DNA of 64,000 nt from Candidatus Methanoperedens sp. (lineage in GTDB: Archaea > Halobacteriota > Methanosarcinia > Methanosarcinales > Methanoperedenaceae). The DNA lies in NCBI GenBank assembly GCA_026552955.1, contig JAPMTS010000003.1, positions 129,237 to 193,236 of the forward strand, read 5' to 3'. A program made the position numbers and the translations under genes. Below the pieces are notes generated by a model, which was not told the origin of the DNA, did no database searches, and was given only the letters and a program-made list of their open reading frames with translations. The stretch's first letter is position 1. Every line of letters begins with the position of its first letter. Below are positions 17,253-27,054 of the stretch, one piece after another.

Positions 17253-18635
17253 TTAAGTATTCAATAAATCCCCATAAATCCAGCCCTCGCTGAATGTTAT
17301 TCCCTTTTCTATTAAAAACTCTCTTATTTTATCTGGATCTTTTATACGCTTAAATTTAGATTCTCCATGTTCTTTTTCGACAAGAATAATATTACTTAGT
17401 TCTGTCATATCAACTACGACAGGCGAATGTGTTGTAATTATTGTCTGTGTTTCGCCAATAGCAATCGTATTTAAAATAAGTTCCAATGTGGAAGGATGCA
17501 GAGAATTCTCAATTTCATCGATTATAAGCAGAGGCGGTTTTAAATAAAAAGCTAAGAGTACAGTAAAAATTTTATATATTCCGTCAGATGTATTAGGTGG
17601 TAAAAGTTCAAATCCTTCCTCAAAAAATTTTATCATAACCCTACCGTCGTCAGTAATATGAGGCCGCACATCTATTTTTGGAAAAACTAATGAAAGTGGA
17701 TTTTGTATTTCTTCTGGAACTTTACCTTCTTCAAGATAAATAGTATGATATACGCTTGCGATATTGATTCCGTCTTCTTTTATAGTTTCTTCTCTTCTAA
17801 ATGGTTGGGGTATTTTCATTGAGCGAATATTAAGCGGATATAAAATCAATTGTTTACTTAGAATTGAAAGTATTGTTTCTGATGCATATGAATAAAGTGG
17901 GCTTCCAATATTTCCCAAATCATAAATTTCTTCTTTCTCATAGATAACCGGACATAAAGTTGTAATTGATTCAGTTTTTTCATCTTTTCCGAAACGTCTT
18001 GGAGCTATTATTTGGTTTATTACATGCATTTTTGACGTTTTTTCTTCAACAAGCATACGCCCCCCCCATGAAATATTTATGAAAAGTGTTAAAAGACTAT
18101 TTTCTATATCAACTCGAATTTTTCTCTCTTTTATTAATTGAGTCTTCTCCTTTTTTAGTTTCGCTTTAGCTCCGTATATTCCTCCAAATACTGATTTATA
18201 GTTATTTATATTTTTAATAATATTGTTTATATAATCAGCATCATGATTTACCACTATCCATTCACCATCTTTTTCAAATTTCAGATATCCTCTAACGTCT
18301 AATACTTCTCGCAAAATTTGGAATTTCCCGCCCACACCTGTAAAAGTTGTTTCAAAATAAACATCATAGACTTCGATATCAAAAAGCATCCCAATAGTTA
18401 TTGATAGTTCTTCTTTTCTCTGCCAAACAACATTATTGTACCCCCACCATTCAGTAAAAGGATTTATATCTTTATCAACATATATCTTTTTCAATAGTCT
18501 GAATGCTTCAAGTAGGTTAGATTTCCCTGAAGCGTTAGCCCCTACAATAACATTCAACATACCGATATCGATTTCACAATCATGAAGGCTTTTAAAATTT
18601 TTAATAAAAACCTTTTTTAGAAACGCTTTTACCAT
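17253..18635 (-). CDS. ABC-like AAA ATPase (AAA15/AAA21 type), putative defence system
   Basis: 460 aa. Walker A GANASGKSNLLEA (about 32-44) follows an SMC/RecF-like N-terminus (IKNFKSLHDCEID). A C-terminal half carries a signature-like segment (PPNTSDGIYKIF), Walker B PLLIIDEIENSLHP and a switch histidine (ITTHSPVVVD). This is the OLD/RecF-like ATPase fold found in many stand-alone and defence ATPases. The gene is upstream of, and probably co-transcribed with, the TOPRIM-like gene. It is isolated between the trp operon/tRNA and the repair operon. A run of eight cytosines on the plus strand (near 18061) is a possible slippage site, but the frame is intact. Confidence 0.7.
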   Translation of the reverse strand: MVKAFLKKVFIKNFKSLHDCEIDIGMLNVIVGANASGKSNLLEAFRLLKKIYVDKDINPFTEWWGYNNVVWQRKEELSITIGMLFDIEVYDVYFETTFTGVGGKFQILREVLDVRGYLKFEKDGEWIVVNHDADYINNIIKNINNYKSVFGGIYGAKAKLKKEKTQLIKERKIRVDIENSLLTLFINISWGGRMLVEEKTSKMHVINQIIAPRRFGKDEKTESITTLCPVIYEKEEIYDLGNIGSPLYSYASETILSILSKQLILYPLNIRSMKIPQPFRREETIKEDGINIASVYHTIYLEEGKVPEEIQNPLSLVFPKIDVRPHITDDGRVMIKFFEEGFELLPPNTSDGIYKIFTVLLAFYLKPPLLIIDEIENSLHPSTLELILNTIAIGETQTIITTHSPVVVDMTELSNIILVEKEHGESKFKRIKDPDKIREFLIEKGITFSEGWIYGDLLNT

Positions 18636-18864
18636 TAAGTATTATTTAAAGAACATACTATTTAAATTTTTGTAATAAAAAAGAAACAGAACCTCCTAAA
18701 AAGACTACTGGTAATACGGCAGGGAGATACTGTTGCATATTATTGATCTGTAAGGAATTATATATGAAACACAGATAAACACAGCTTTATAACACAAAAA
18801 TCATATCTCACTTTCACCCCGCTCCCACAATCATTTTTAACCCCAAGAGCCATTTATATAATCC

Positions 18865-20154
18865 ATGAACTTCATCCACGCCAGCGACTTCCACCTGGGT
18901 TATGCACAATACGGACTCGAAGAACGCTTCCGCGACTACGCCCGCGCCTTCCAATCTGTAATAAAATATGCTATCGACCACAGGGCAGAGTTCATTCTCA
19001 TATCAGGCGACCTTTTCCACAAGCGTAATATTAACGCGCCTACCTATTTACAGGCATACAAAGTTCTTTTGGAACTCAAAGAGAAAAGTCCATCAACACA
19101 GGTTTTTGCTATCGAGGGAAACCATGACCTTGCGTATCACCAGGACGGCAATAGCTGGCTTGAGATATTGAACTCACAGGGTCTGCTAAGGCTCATAAGG
19201 CTGAAAGAATCTCAGGGCGTGAAGCTCATGGGAGATTATGTGGAACTGGACAATGTCCGCATATTCGGGGTAAAATACATCGGCTCCAATACTACATCTT
19301 CAATCCAGCAGATCGCTGATGAAATAAAAAAAATAACGGCTGAAGCCGAAGAAAAATATACGATCCTGATGATGCATTTTGGCATGGAAGGGCAGGTTAA
19401 GCAGGCGCAAGCCGGCGAAATTCCCTATAGTTCACTTATGCCTTTAAAAGAGGTTGTGGATTATCTTGCGCTTGGGCATTATCACATGCAGTATGAGGTG
19501 GACAACTGGATTTTCAATCCGGGAAGTATAGAAATGATATCCATGAATGAGTATGGGCTTCCCAAGGGTTTCTACCATGTCAGGGACAGCAGCGCAAAAC
19601 TCATAACCCCGGTGACACGCAGTGTGAAGAGATTGAAACTTGATATAAGCGGTATTAAAACACCCGATGAGCTATATTCAAGTATCGGGAATTTGCTGGA
19701 AGGTCAGCATTCGACTTTTTCAGAAAACAAATCCCTGGTCGAGTTTTTGATGTATGGGGAATTGAATTTTCCAAAATCAGATATCAATATCGATATGATC
19801 AAAAAAATGCTTGATGAAGAGTTAAAACCACTGTCAAATGAAGTTAAAATTGAGAAAAGCAATTCAAAGTATGCAATCAACGGGGCGGAGGTAATTGGTC
19901 TTTCAAGGGAGCAGATCGAACTTCGGGTTTTTTCTGAAAGGGTGAAACTTGACGCCAGGTACAGGGATAACGCAGATGCTATCGTTAATACTATGATCGA
20001 GGTCAAAAAGAAAGCTGCCGCAGGAATTGAAGAAGGTGAAATAAGAACTGATCTTCGATGGTGTTTTGAGAAGATTCGACCATCCGGAAAGATCGAAAAA
20101 GACAGGAAAATTGAACCACGTCAGCAGACGTTGCTTTCGCGTATGGAGGATTGA
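18865..20154 (+). CDS. mre11: DNA double-strand break repair nuclease Mre11
   Basis: 429 aa. Manganese-dependent exo/endonuclease of the Mre11-Rad50 complex. Phosphoesterase motifs in order: ASDFHLGY (Asp8, His10), ISGDLFHK (Asp49), EGNHDLAYH (Asn86-His87-Asp88), MMHFGMEG, LGHYHMQY. A C-terminal region of about 130 aa is the likely Rad50-binding part. It overlaps rad50 by 4 bases, the standard euryarchaeal operon mre11-rad50-nurA-herA. Confidence 0.95.
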   Translation: MNFIHASDFHLGYAQYGLEERFRDYARAFQSVIKYAIDHRAEFILISGDLFHKRNINAPTYLQAYKVLLELKEKSPSTQVFAIEGNHDLAYHQDGNSWLEILNSQGLLRLIRLKESQGVKLMGDYVELDNVRIFGVKYIGSNTTSSIQQIADEIKKITAEAEEKYTILMMHFGMEGQVKQAQAGEIPYSSLMPLKEVVDYLALGHYHMQYEVDNWIFNPGSIEMISMNEYGLPKGFYHVRDSSAKLITPVTRSVKRLKLDISGIKTPDELYSSIGNLLEGQHSTFSENKSLVEFLMYGELNFPKSDINIDMIKKMLDEELKPLSNEVKIEKSNSKYAINGAEVIGLSREQIELRVFSERVKLDARYRDNADAIVNTMIEVKKKAAAGIEEGEIRTDLRWCFEKIRPSGKIEKDRKIEPRQQTLLSRMED

Positions 20155-23100
20155 TGTTAATAAAATCCCTGGAACTTAAGAACATAAAATCCTATTCGCA
20201 GGAGACCATCGATTTCTTTGAAGGTATAAACGGTATCTGTGGTGATAACGGGCACGGCAAAACGACTATTATTGAGGCGATCGGATTTGTGCTGTTTGAT
20301 TTCCTGCCTTTTAATAATTCGGATTTCCTTCGCCATGGCGAGAAATCAGGTTATGTAGAGGTTACTGTTGAAGGAAAAGATGAGATAGAATATACGATAT
20401 CCAGGAAGATCGGAAGCGGCAGTGACTATATTATAAGGACACCAGTTGGTGAGATAAAAGGAAAAAAAGACATCCAGGCATGGCTTGCAGGGAATATTTT
20501 CAGAAGCATCAGGTCAGAAGAGGAATTGCCCTCGCTCTTTGAGAATGCAATCGGGGTGCCGCAGGGCACGTTTACCACGGCCTTTCTTGAGGCTGCAAGG
20601 AACAGGAAGATCATATTCGATAATATTTTGAAGGTCGAAGAATATAAAACAGCATTTGATAATTTGCTGCCGGTGCTGAATTCTATAAAAAAAACCATCG
20701 ATGATATGGAAAAAGAGATCATCCCCCTTGTGACACGCACAGAAAAATATCCTGAATTAAAACTTGAAAAAGAATCGCTGCAAACTGAAATAGAAGGATT
20801 GGAAAAAGAGATCAATGAAATAAATATCAGGATTTCGGCGCTTTCCCTGAAAAAAAAGGATTTGATAGAAAAGAAAGAATATCTGGATGCTCTTAATATT
20901 CAGATCGAAAATGAACGGATCCATCTTGCAGGTCTTTCAAACCAGTTGAAAAAAGCGCGCTCTGATCTTGCAAGGGCAAAATCCGCAAGGGATATTTTCA
21001 ATGAACTTGAGCCAGCTGAAAAAGAGTTCCATAAAAAAACGGGGAAGCTAAAAGAACTCAATGTATCGCGCCTGGAACGGGATAAATTAAAAGATAAGTA
21101 TGCAAAGATCCAGTTTGAAATAAGCCGTCTTAATGAAAAATATGAACGTTCACAGACGATTTTATTGGAAAATTCACAAATAGAGGAACAAAAGAAACTC
21201 CTTCTTCCTAAAATAGAAACTGCACGCAAACTTGAAGAAAAAATACAACTCCTTCAAAAAGAATTGAAAGACCCGATGGCTGACCTTATTTCGCGCTTAT
21301 CAAATCTTCGTGAGAAAGCGCAGCTTGTGGAGAAAATGAAACAGGAGATTGAAAGACAGGAAGGGACTATTGCGGCACTTTTGCCATCAAAGAACAAACA
21401 GTCTGAACTTGAGAACAGGATAAAAGAATTGAAGGATATCGAAATATCGCTTGGGACTCTGTCCCTTGAAATATCGGCTTTAAAAGAAAAGGAGGCTCTT
21501 GCTGGAAAATTGCGTAATGAGATCTCACACCTTGAATCACAAAAAAAAGAACTTTCCTGGGTAATGGAAAGGAAGCAAACTCTTTCTGGTGAAATAAAAA
21601 AAATATCAAACCTGCTCGAATCTCTTATCGCAATCAATTTTGAATTAAAGACGGCACGCGAAAAAGAAGAGCGTGCAAAAACCATCAAACGGGAGATATC
21701 AACGCTTGAAACACAGATCGCATCTCTAAAACCTCTTTCAGAGGAACAAAACGCCCTTGAAGAGTCAGAGCAGGAACTTAACCGCCAGCATGCCGCTGTG
21801 AAATCGTTCCTGGCGCAGACAAAGAGAAATAAGGAACTTGCAGGAACACAGGGTATCTGTCCTATTTTCAATGGTGTTAAATGTTCGTCAGTAAGTGATT
21901 TTAATAAATATTTCAATGATGAGATAAATAGAAAGAATCATGAATTAGAGGGTTTGGAAATAAGCTTAAAAAATAATAAAAAGGAACTTGTTAAACTCGA
22001 TGATCCGCAAAAAAAGACGCAGGAAATACTTGTGCTGATCGCATCAAGAAAGAAGGATCTTGAATCCTATAAAGGAATAGAAAAAGAACTTGAGGCAATT
22101 CAAGAAAAACTGGATTCTTACTCATCATTATATACCAGGACGTTAACAGGAAGCGAAGGGGAACTTAAGGTAATATCATATGACCTGTTCTCAAAAAAAA
22201 AGGAATTTGAAGAACTCGCTAAACCCATCACCGAATTTCAAAATATTATAGCATTGGTAGAATCAAAAAACAAAGACCTTGAAGAACTTCCTGATATTCC
22301 TTCTCTGTTTATTGAATTTAATGAAAAACTGGCCGGAATAAATGAAAAGTTCAAACTTGAAATCAAGGTGAATTCTATAAATGACATCCTCCAAACTGTG
22401 GTTTCACAGATAAGGTCTGGCGAAAAGGACCTGAAAAATCTCAATAATCCCGCGCAGCAAATTGAAATAATTAGAAATTTAATTGCTTCAAAGCAATCAG
22501 ATATTAATTCTCTTAAAGAAGTGCCCCAGTTGATCGATGGATGTTTGAAACAACTTGATGAATTAAATCAAAGATTTCATTTAAAAGATTCCATAAAAGG
22601 CGAAAAAGATGAGATAGGCCTTGTCGATAATTTGATAGAAGAAAAGAAGGTTCAGCTAAAATCCCTGGTATCCCCTGATAAGCAATTTGACGCCCTTGAA
22701 GAAAATTTCAAAAGGAACCTCAAGGAACTGAAAACACTTGAAAAAGTACCGGAGCTTCTGGATTCGAGCAATAAAGAACGAGATGTAATGATACAAGATC
22801 TCTCAAAATTCGAAGGACTTGATGAAAACGTCTTATCGCTTGAGGACGCTATAAATAAACTTGAACCGCTGCACAATACATATTTACAGGCCCTTCCGCT
22901 TGCCTCCAAATTCGATGAATATACACACGAAACACTGGAATTTGAAAAAAATATCGACACAATGGGAGTTTCTTTAAAAGAATTGGTCACCAACCATGAG
23001 ATGCTCTTAAAACAATTCAAGGAATCAGATCTCAATGAAACTATCTTGAAACTTGAGGAACTTGGACAAACAGCAAGCAGTATAATGGAAGCCATAAAAC

Positions 23101-23678
23101 AGAAGAACAAGAACCTTCAAAAAATAGCAAAGGAACTTACACAGATGGAATCTATCATCATTAAAATAAAGGAAAATCAAAGAAATCTTGAAAAAGAAAA
23201 GGATTTCCTATCCTTCTCGAATTTCATCCGGGATACCATAAAATCCTCTTCGGAATTCGTGATAAACGAATTTATCGGGGAAATCAGCAATGAAGCCAAC
23301 AATATCTATTGTGAGATCATGGATGATCACAGCGCATCCCTGCGATGGGCAAATGATTATGATATCAAGATCGCCTCAGGCGGAGAAATATGCACCTTCA
23401 AGCAGTTAAGCGGCGGAGAACGCATGAGTGCAGCGCTTTCCGTTCGCCTTGCACTCTTAAAATCCCTTTCCAACTGCGATTTCGTCTTCCTCGATGAACC
23501 CACCCAGAACATGGATGAGATACGGCGGGAGAACCTGTCCGAGCAGATCACCAAGATCAAAGGTTTCAAGCAGGTTTTTGTCATATCCCATGACGATACT
23601 TTCAACGAAAAATACGCACACGTCATAAAGGTCCAGAAAATCGATGGACAAAGCAGGGTGGAATCATGCTCGACTTAA
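20151..23678 (+). CDS. rad50: DNA double-strand break repair ATPase Rad50
   Basis: 1175 aa SMC-like ATPase. Walker A GDNGHGKTTIIEA (31-43), long heptad-rich coiled coil from about 190 to 1030, signature LSGGERMSAALSVRLALL, Walker B FVFLDEPTQNMD and H-loop VISHDD. At the coiled-coil midpoint, where Rad50 normally has a CxxC zinc hook, the sequence is CPIFNGVKC (Cys570, Cys578), so seven residues separate the cysteines. It overlaps mre11 (4 bases) and nurA (13 bases). Confidence 0.95.
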   Translation: MMLIKSLELKNIKSYSQETIDFFEGINGICGDNGHGKTTIIEAIGFVLFDFLPFNNSDFLRHGEKSGYVEVTVEGKDEIEYTISRKIGSGSDYIIRTPVGEIKGKKDIQAWLAGNIFRSIRSEEELPSLFENAIGVPQGTFTTAFLEAARNRKIIFDNILKVEEYKTAFDNLLPVLNSIKKTIDDMEKEIIPLVTRTEKYPELKLEKESLQTEIEGLEKEINEINIRISALSLKKKDLIEKKEYLDALNIQIENERIHLAGLSNQLKKARSDLARAKSARDIFNELEPAEKEFHKKTGKLKELNVSRLERDKLKDKYAKIQFEISRLNEKYERSQTILLENSQIEEQKKLLLPKIETARKLEEKIQLLQKELKDPMADLISRLSNLREKAQLVEKMKQEIERQEGTIAALLPSKNKQSELENRIKELKDIEISLGTLSLEISALKEKEALAGKLRNEISHLESQKKELSWVMERKQTLSGEIKKISNLLESLIAINFELKTAREKEERAKTIKREISTLETQIASLKPLSEEQNALEESEQELNRQHAAVKSFLAQTKRNKELAGTQGICPIFNGVKCSSVSDFNKYFNDEINRKNHELEGLEISLKNNKKELVKLDDPQKKTQEILVLIASRKKDLESYKGIEKELEAIQEKLDSYSSLYTRTLTGSEGELKVISYDLFSKKKEFEELAKPITEFQNIIALVESKNKDLEELPDIPSLFIEFNEKLAGINEKFKLEIKVNSINDILQTVVSQIRSGEKDLKNLNNPAQQIEIIRNLIASKQSDINSLKEVPQLIDGCLKQLDELNQRFHLKDSIKGEKDEIGLVDNLIEEKKVQLKSLVSPDKQFDALEENFKRNLKELKTLEKVPELLDSSNKERDVMIQDLSKFEGLDENVLSLEDAINKLEPLHNTYLQALPLASKFDEYTHETLEFEKNIDTMGVSLKELVTNHEMLLKQFKESDLNETILKLEELGQTASSIMEAIKQKNKNLQKIAKELTQMESIIIKIKENQRNLEKEKDFLSFSNFIRDTIKSSSEFVINEFIGEISNEANNIYCEIMDDHSASLRWANDYDIKIASGGEICTFKQLSGGERMSAALSVRLALLKSLSNCDFVFLDEPTQNMDEIRRENLSEQITKIKGFKQVFVISHDDTFNEKYAHVIKVQKIDGQSRVESCST

Positions 23679-24814
23679 AAAATATCTCTCTTGCTTTCGA
23701 TGAAAAGCTTTCTGCAATAAAATCCTATGACGTTGAGCGCTCTGAATTGACACTGGAATACAGGACGGAACTTGAAAAAATAAAAGTCATCAATCCTGAC
23801 CTGAATAAGAACCTGCCCCCCTATAGCGGTGCGAAATTCCTGGAACCCGGAAGGCTCATCCATCCATTCCCGTTTAACTGGAAGGATCGCAACGAAGCGA
23901 TGGAATGGGTGGATTCCATCCTTTGCACTGTTCCTGTGGGAGCTGTTGATGGGAGCCAGATATATTCGGATAAGAATTACGAGATACCCATTGCTGTTAT
24001 CCAGATATCGCGTATTTTTAACAGGCATACGCAAAACATGGATTATTTTCAGGAAACAGATGCAGCGATAATCACCCCCGATGAGTTCGAGGCGGCAAGC
24101 GTATATTCCTTTGGGAATGAATATATCGATGCGCGGCGTTTTTCTATGGAATGCGATGGTGTTGTCCGCTTAATGAATGAATACCAGGGGATATTTGTCT
24201 TGCTTGATGGAGCGCTTATTCTTTCTCATATCAATATGCTCAACAAGAACACAAAGGAAATATATGTAAAAGCGATAATGAAACTGCTTGGTACATCACA
24301 AGAAACCGGGAATCCGGTGATCGGTTTTATTGATATGACCATGCCCAGGGACATTACTCTCATGATGCATTTCCTTTTCGGATTAAGGAAAAGCAAGCTC
24401 CCTGATACGCAGCTTTTTTCAACTATGTTGTGGGGTGAACGCACAGCAGCGTTTCTGTGCGACAGGGATGACAGGCGTGGTGATGAAGCAAGATCCGTCC
24501 TTGATAATTATGGCAAATTCAGGAATGAACTCGCATTTTTTTACATAAGAACGGGTAAAGGTCTTCCTGCGCGTGTGGAATTTCCATCATGGGTCCATAA
24601 AGAAGGCATGGTTGATAAGATAGCAGATATTATCAGGGCAGAGTGTGTTATCCGAAGCAATTATCCCGATATATTAATGCGGGCTCACGATGCTGCAGTG
24701 ATCCGAACGAACGAGCATGAACTTTTTTACAGGATGCTTGAGAATTTTTGCAAAGTTCATGGGATAAAGATACATAGAAGTGAAAAAGATTATCATAAAA
24801 AATTAAACAGGTGA
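23666..24814 (+). CDS. nurA: NurA 5'-3' nuclease
   Basis: 382 aa. NurA degrades 5' strands with the HerA motor during end resection in archaeal recombination. The metal-binding motif GAVDGSQIY (Asp95) is typical of the first NurA acidic residue; later acidic positions occur in LLDGALI and GFIDMTMP. The C-terminal His in RAHDAAVIR is also expected. The ATG at 23666 lies inside the end of rad50 and is preceded by GGTGGAA. Confidence 0.9.
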   Translation: MLDLKNISLAFDEKLSAIKSYDVERSELTLEYRTELEKIKVINPDLNKNLPPYSGAKFLEPGRLIHPFPFNWKDRNEAMEWVDSILCTVPVGAVDGSQIYSDKNYEIPIAVIQISRIFNRHTQNMDYFQETDAAIITPDEFEAASVYSFGNEYIDARRFSMECDGVVRLMNEYQGIFVLLDGALILSHINMLNKNTKEIYVKAIMKLLGTSQETGNPVIGFIDMTMPRDITLMMHFLFGLRKSKLPDTQLFSTMLWGERTAAFLCDRDDRRGDEARSVLDNYGKFRNELAFFYIRTGKGLPARVEFPSWVHKEGMVDKIADIIRAECVIRSNYPDILMRAHDAAVIRTNEHELFYRMLENFCKVHGIKIHRSEKDYHKKLNR

Positions 24815-24818
24815 TTCG

Positions 24819-25334
24819 ATGGTAATAGGAGACATAATCAGGGTTGAAGATGCGCGAACATATGTGGCAAAAATACCGCCCGATGCAAAAAAGGAATGCA
24901 TCGGCAGTTTCATAAAAATAACCAAAGATAATGGATCGATAATAGGAGTAATAAAAAATATCACAAACTCAATTCGGGAAGACTTTATTCCGTATATTAG
25001 CCCTGACTTGCAGCCAAAATATGCTCCTTTTAATGAGGATTTCAGGGACAGCTATTATTTTATCCATGGACTTGGAACAATTCGTAATGGTATTGCAGAA
25101 TACAATATCGATTCACCACCTGACGTGCAGGACAAAGTTGAGATTCTGGATCCTGAAGAATTGAAATTTTTCCATACTATTGACGGAAAGCAAAGTATCG
25201 CTTATTTTCATTCCAACAGTGAAGCTCTTCCTCAAAATGTTCTCATTGCAATGATAGACCAGATAGGGACCAGGTGTCCTGAATGCAAAGCCATGTTAAA
25301 GCTTGTCAAGAAATATATCCGGAGGAATTTATGA
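24819..25334 (+). CDS. Uncharacterised protein encoded between nurA and herA
   Basis: 171 aa, ATG preceded by AGGTGA. The first about 100 residues alternate short beta-like segments and Gly/Asp turns (GDIIRVEDARTYVAKIPPDA; IGVIKNITNSIREDF). This resembles the HAS-barrel at the N-terminus of HerA itself. The C-terminus has a single CPEC pair and a basic end. It overlaps herA by 4 bases (ATGA), so it is translated together with the helicase. Possible role: an extra barrel or adaptor for the HerA-NurA complex. The function is inferred from position only. Confidence 0.65.
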   Translation: MVIGDIIRVEDARTYVAKIPPDAKKECIGSFIKITKDNGSIIGVIKNITNSIREDFIPYISPDLQPKYAPFNEDFRDSYYFIHGLGTIRNGIAEYNIDSPPDVQDKVEILDPEELKFFHTIDGKQSIAYFHSNSEALPQNVLIAMIDQIGTRCPECKAMLKLVKKYIRRNL

Positions 25335-26899
25335 TAGGTATCGTCAATCATTCGGATGTGGAGGGATTTACCTTCATTTCACAGGAGCGGCTTCCTGCCG
25401 GGATGTTTGCCTGCTACCATGAAGGAGAGAAACAGATCCTGTGCAGGGTAAAGAACGCAGAACCACTCAAACAGTATCCCCAGGAGTTCCTTATGGATAT
25501 GGAGCTTTCCCCTGATGACGTTTGTGCATTTTACGGATTTGACCCCCAGGATTTTAAATACTATTCATATTCAGCATCAGTCGTGGGGTATTTTGACATT
25601 GCCATGGGTGAATTCATAAATCCAAGGACTAATCCTGCCAGCGGTGTGAAGATCCACCGAGCCGGCGAGGATGTCTTGAAAGATATAAGCAAAGTAAAAC
25701 GAGGGGAATCCGGCTCTGCATTTATCGGGAATGTGCTTGGCGAAAACACCGGGATCGCGTTATCCGTGCGGGATATCGTGAGCCAGCACGTGTCTGTGAT
25801 CGCATCCACAGGCGCGGGGAAATCCTACACGGTCGGCGTTCTGGTTGAAGAGCTGCTAAGACCTTATAACATGGCTCCCATTCTTATTTTTGATCCGCAT
25901 GGGGAATACTCTTCACTTGGTGAGATAGCAAACACACCTGAATTTGTAACTGCCACTTACCGTCCAAAAGTCAGGATAGTTAAGCCAAAAGATATAAAAA
26001 TAAGAATAAATGACCTTCTTGTAGGCGATTTTATCAGCATTATGGATGACGGCACAATGTCTGATAAGATGAAGATGTTATTTCGAACTGCCTATCATGG
26101 CCTGAAAAATGACACGAGAAAACAGTTTACGAGAAATGAATTGAAACTCAGGATCGAATCTCTTCGTGATTCAAATAATGAATCTACGATCGATGGTATC
26201 AATTGGAGATTCGGGAAATTAAACGCCTCGATCTTCGATGATTTCCAGACCATTCCGCTTGCCGATTACTTCAAAGTCGGGCAACTCACTATAATGGATG
26301 TCTCAGGAATTGAGGAAGGATTCCAGCAGTTGATAGCATCGGTCATGCTTCGCCGCCTTTTCGATGCGCGTGAGGGCACTGAGAACAACAGGTATTATGA
26401 AATGCATCTTGATAAATTCCTTCCTTATCCTGTTTTTGTGGTCATCGAGGAGGCGCACAGGTTCGCACCGCAAAGCGGTGAGGCAAAATCAAAAAGCATC
26501 TTAAAGACCATTCTCTCAGAAGGCAGGAAATTCGGGATCGGAGTATGCCTTGTGTCACAACGCCCCAGCAAACTGGATGCTGATTCCCTTTCGCAGTGCA
26601 TGACCCAGATAACGATGCGGATAATCAATCCCACCGACCAGACTCAGATAGCCCAGAGCATTGAATCCGCAAGCAGGGAACTTATTTCAGAACTTCCATC
26701 GCTTGCGAAAGGCCAGGCGATCATTTCAGGTGTTTCAATAAATACCCCGGCGCTGGTAAAAATCCGAAAAAGACTTACAAGTGATACAAAAGGAAGAAGC
26801 AAAGATGCCCCGGCCCTATGGGCAGCACAGAAGAAGTATGAAGAGAAGCACAGGGCGCCAGAATTGAAGGCTGATGAAGAAATGGATATCGGGGTATGA
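25331..26899 (+). CDS. herA: HerA bipolar DNA helicase/translocase
   Basis: 522 aa from the ATG at 25331, which has GGAGG 5 bases upstream; an earlier in-frame ATG at 25283 is inside the preceding gene. FtsK/HerA ATPase that partners NurA. N-terminal HAS barrel, Walker A ASTGAGKSYTVG (about 158-169), Walker B FVVIEEAHRFAP, and the conserved GIGVCLVSQRPSKLD segment with sensor and arginine features. Last gene of the repair operon. Confidence 0.94.
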   Translation: MIGIVNHSDVEGFTFISQERLPAGMFACYHEGEKQILCRVKNAEPLKQYPQEFLMDMELSPDDVCAFYGFDPQDFKYYSYSASVVGYFDIAMGEFINPRTNPASGVKIHRAGEDVLKDISKVKRGESGSAFIGNVLGENTGIALSVRDIVSQHVSVIASTGAGKSYTVGVLVEELLRPYNMAPILIFDPHGEYSSLGEIANTPEFVTATYRPKVRIVKPKDIKIRINDLLVGDFISIMDDGTMSDKMKMLFRTAYHGLKNDTRKQFTRNELKLRIESLRDSNNESTIDGINWRFGKLNASIFDDFQTIPLADYFKVGQLTIMDVSGIEEGFQQLIASVMLRRLFDAREGTENNRYYEMHLDKFLPYPVFVVIEEAHRFAPQSGEAKSKSILKTILSEGRKFGIGVCLVSQRPSKLDADSLSQCMTQITMRIINPTDQTQIAQSIESASRELISELPSLAKGQAIISGVSINTPALVKIRKRLTSDTKGRSKDAPALWAAQKKYEEKHRAPELKADEEMDIGV

Positions 26900-27052
26900 T
26901 CAATTAACCGTATAGTAATTCTTGAGCAAAAAATCCCGAATGTTTTTATTTTATTTAATCATAAAGTAGTTCCAGTCACAGAAATTGGAATAATCATTCT
27001 TATTGCAGCAGTAATGCTGGGATTCATTGGGATAAAAAGGAGATCACAATAA
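26900..27052 (+). pseudogene. Start-less fragment resembling a C-terminal surface-sorting tail
   Basis: Immediately after the herA stop the same frame stays open for 50 codons and ends at TAA (27050-27052). The last part reads VVPVTEIGIIILIAAVML followed by GFIGIKRRSQ: a short polar box, a hydrophobic helix and a basic end. That is the layout of archaeosortase-type (PEF/PGF-CTERM-like) tails. No usable start codon precedes it. It may be the relic of a surface protein or chance; the tail is what suggests the former. Confidence 0.4.
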
Positions 27053-27054
27053 CT

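Noticed and set aside
21254-21916. Leftward 220-codon frame
   Set aside because: Shadow of the rad50 coiled coil on the other strand; composition is a complement of Lys/Glu codons.
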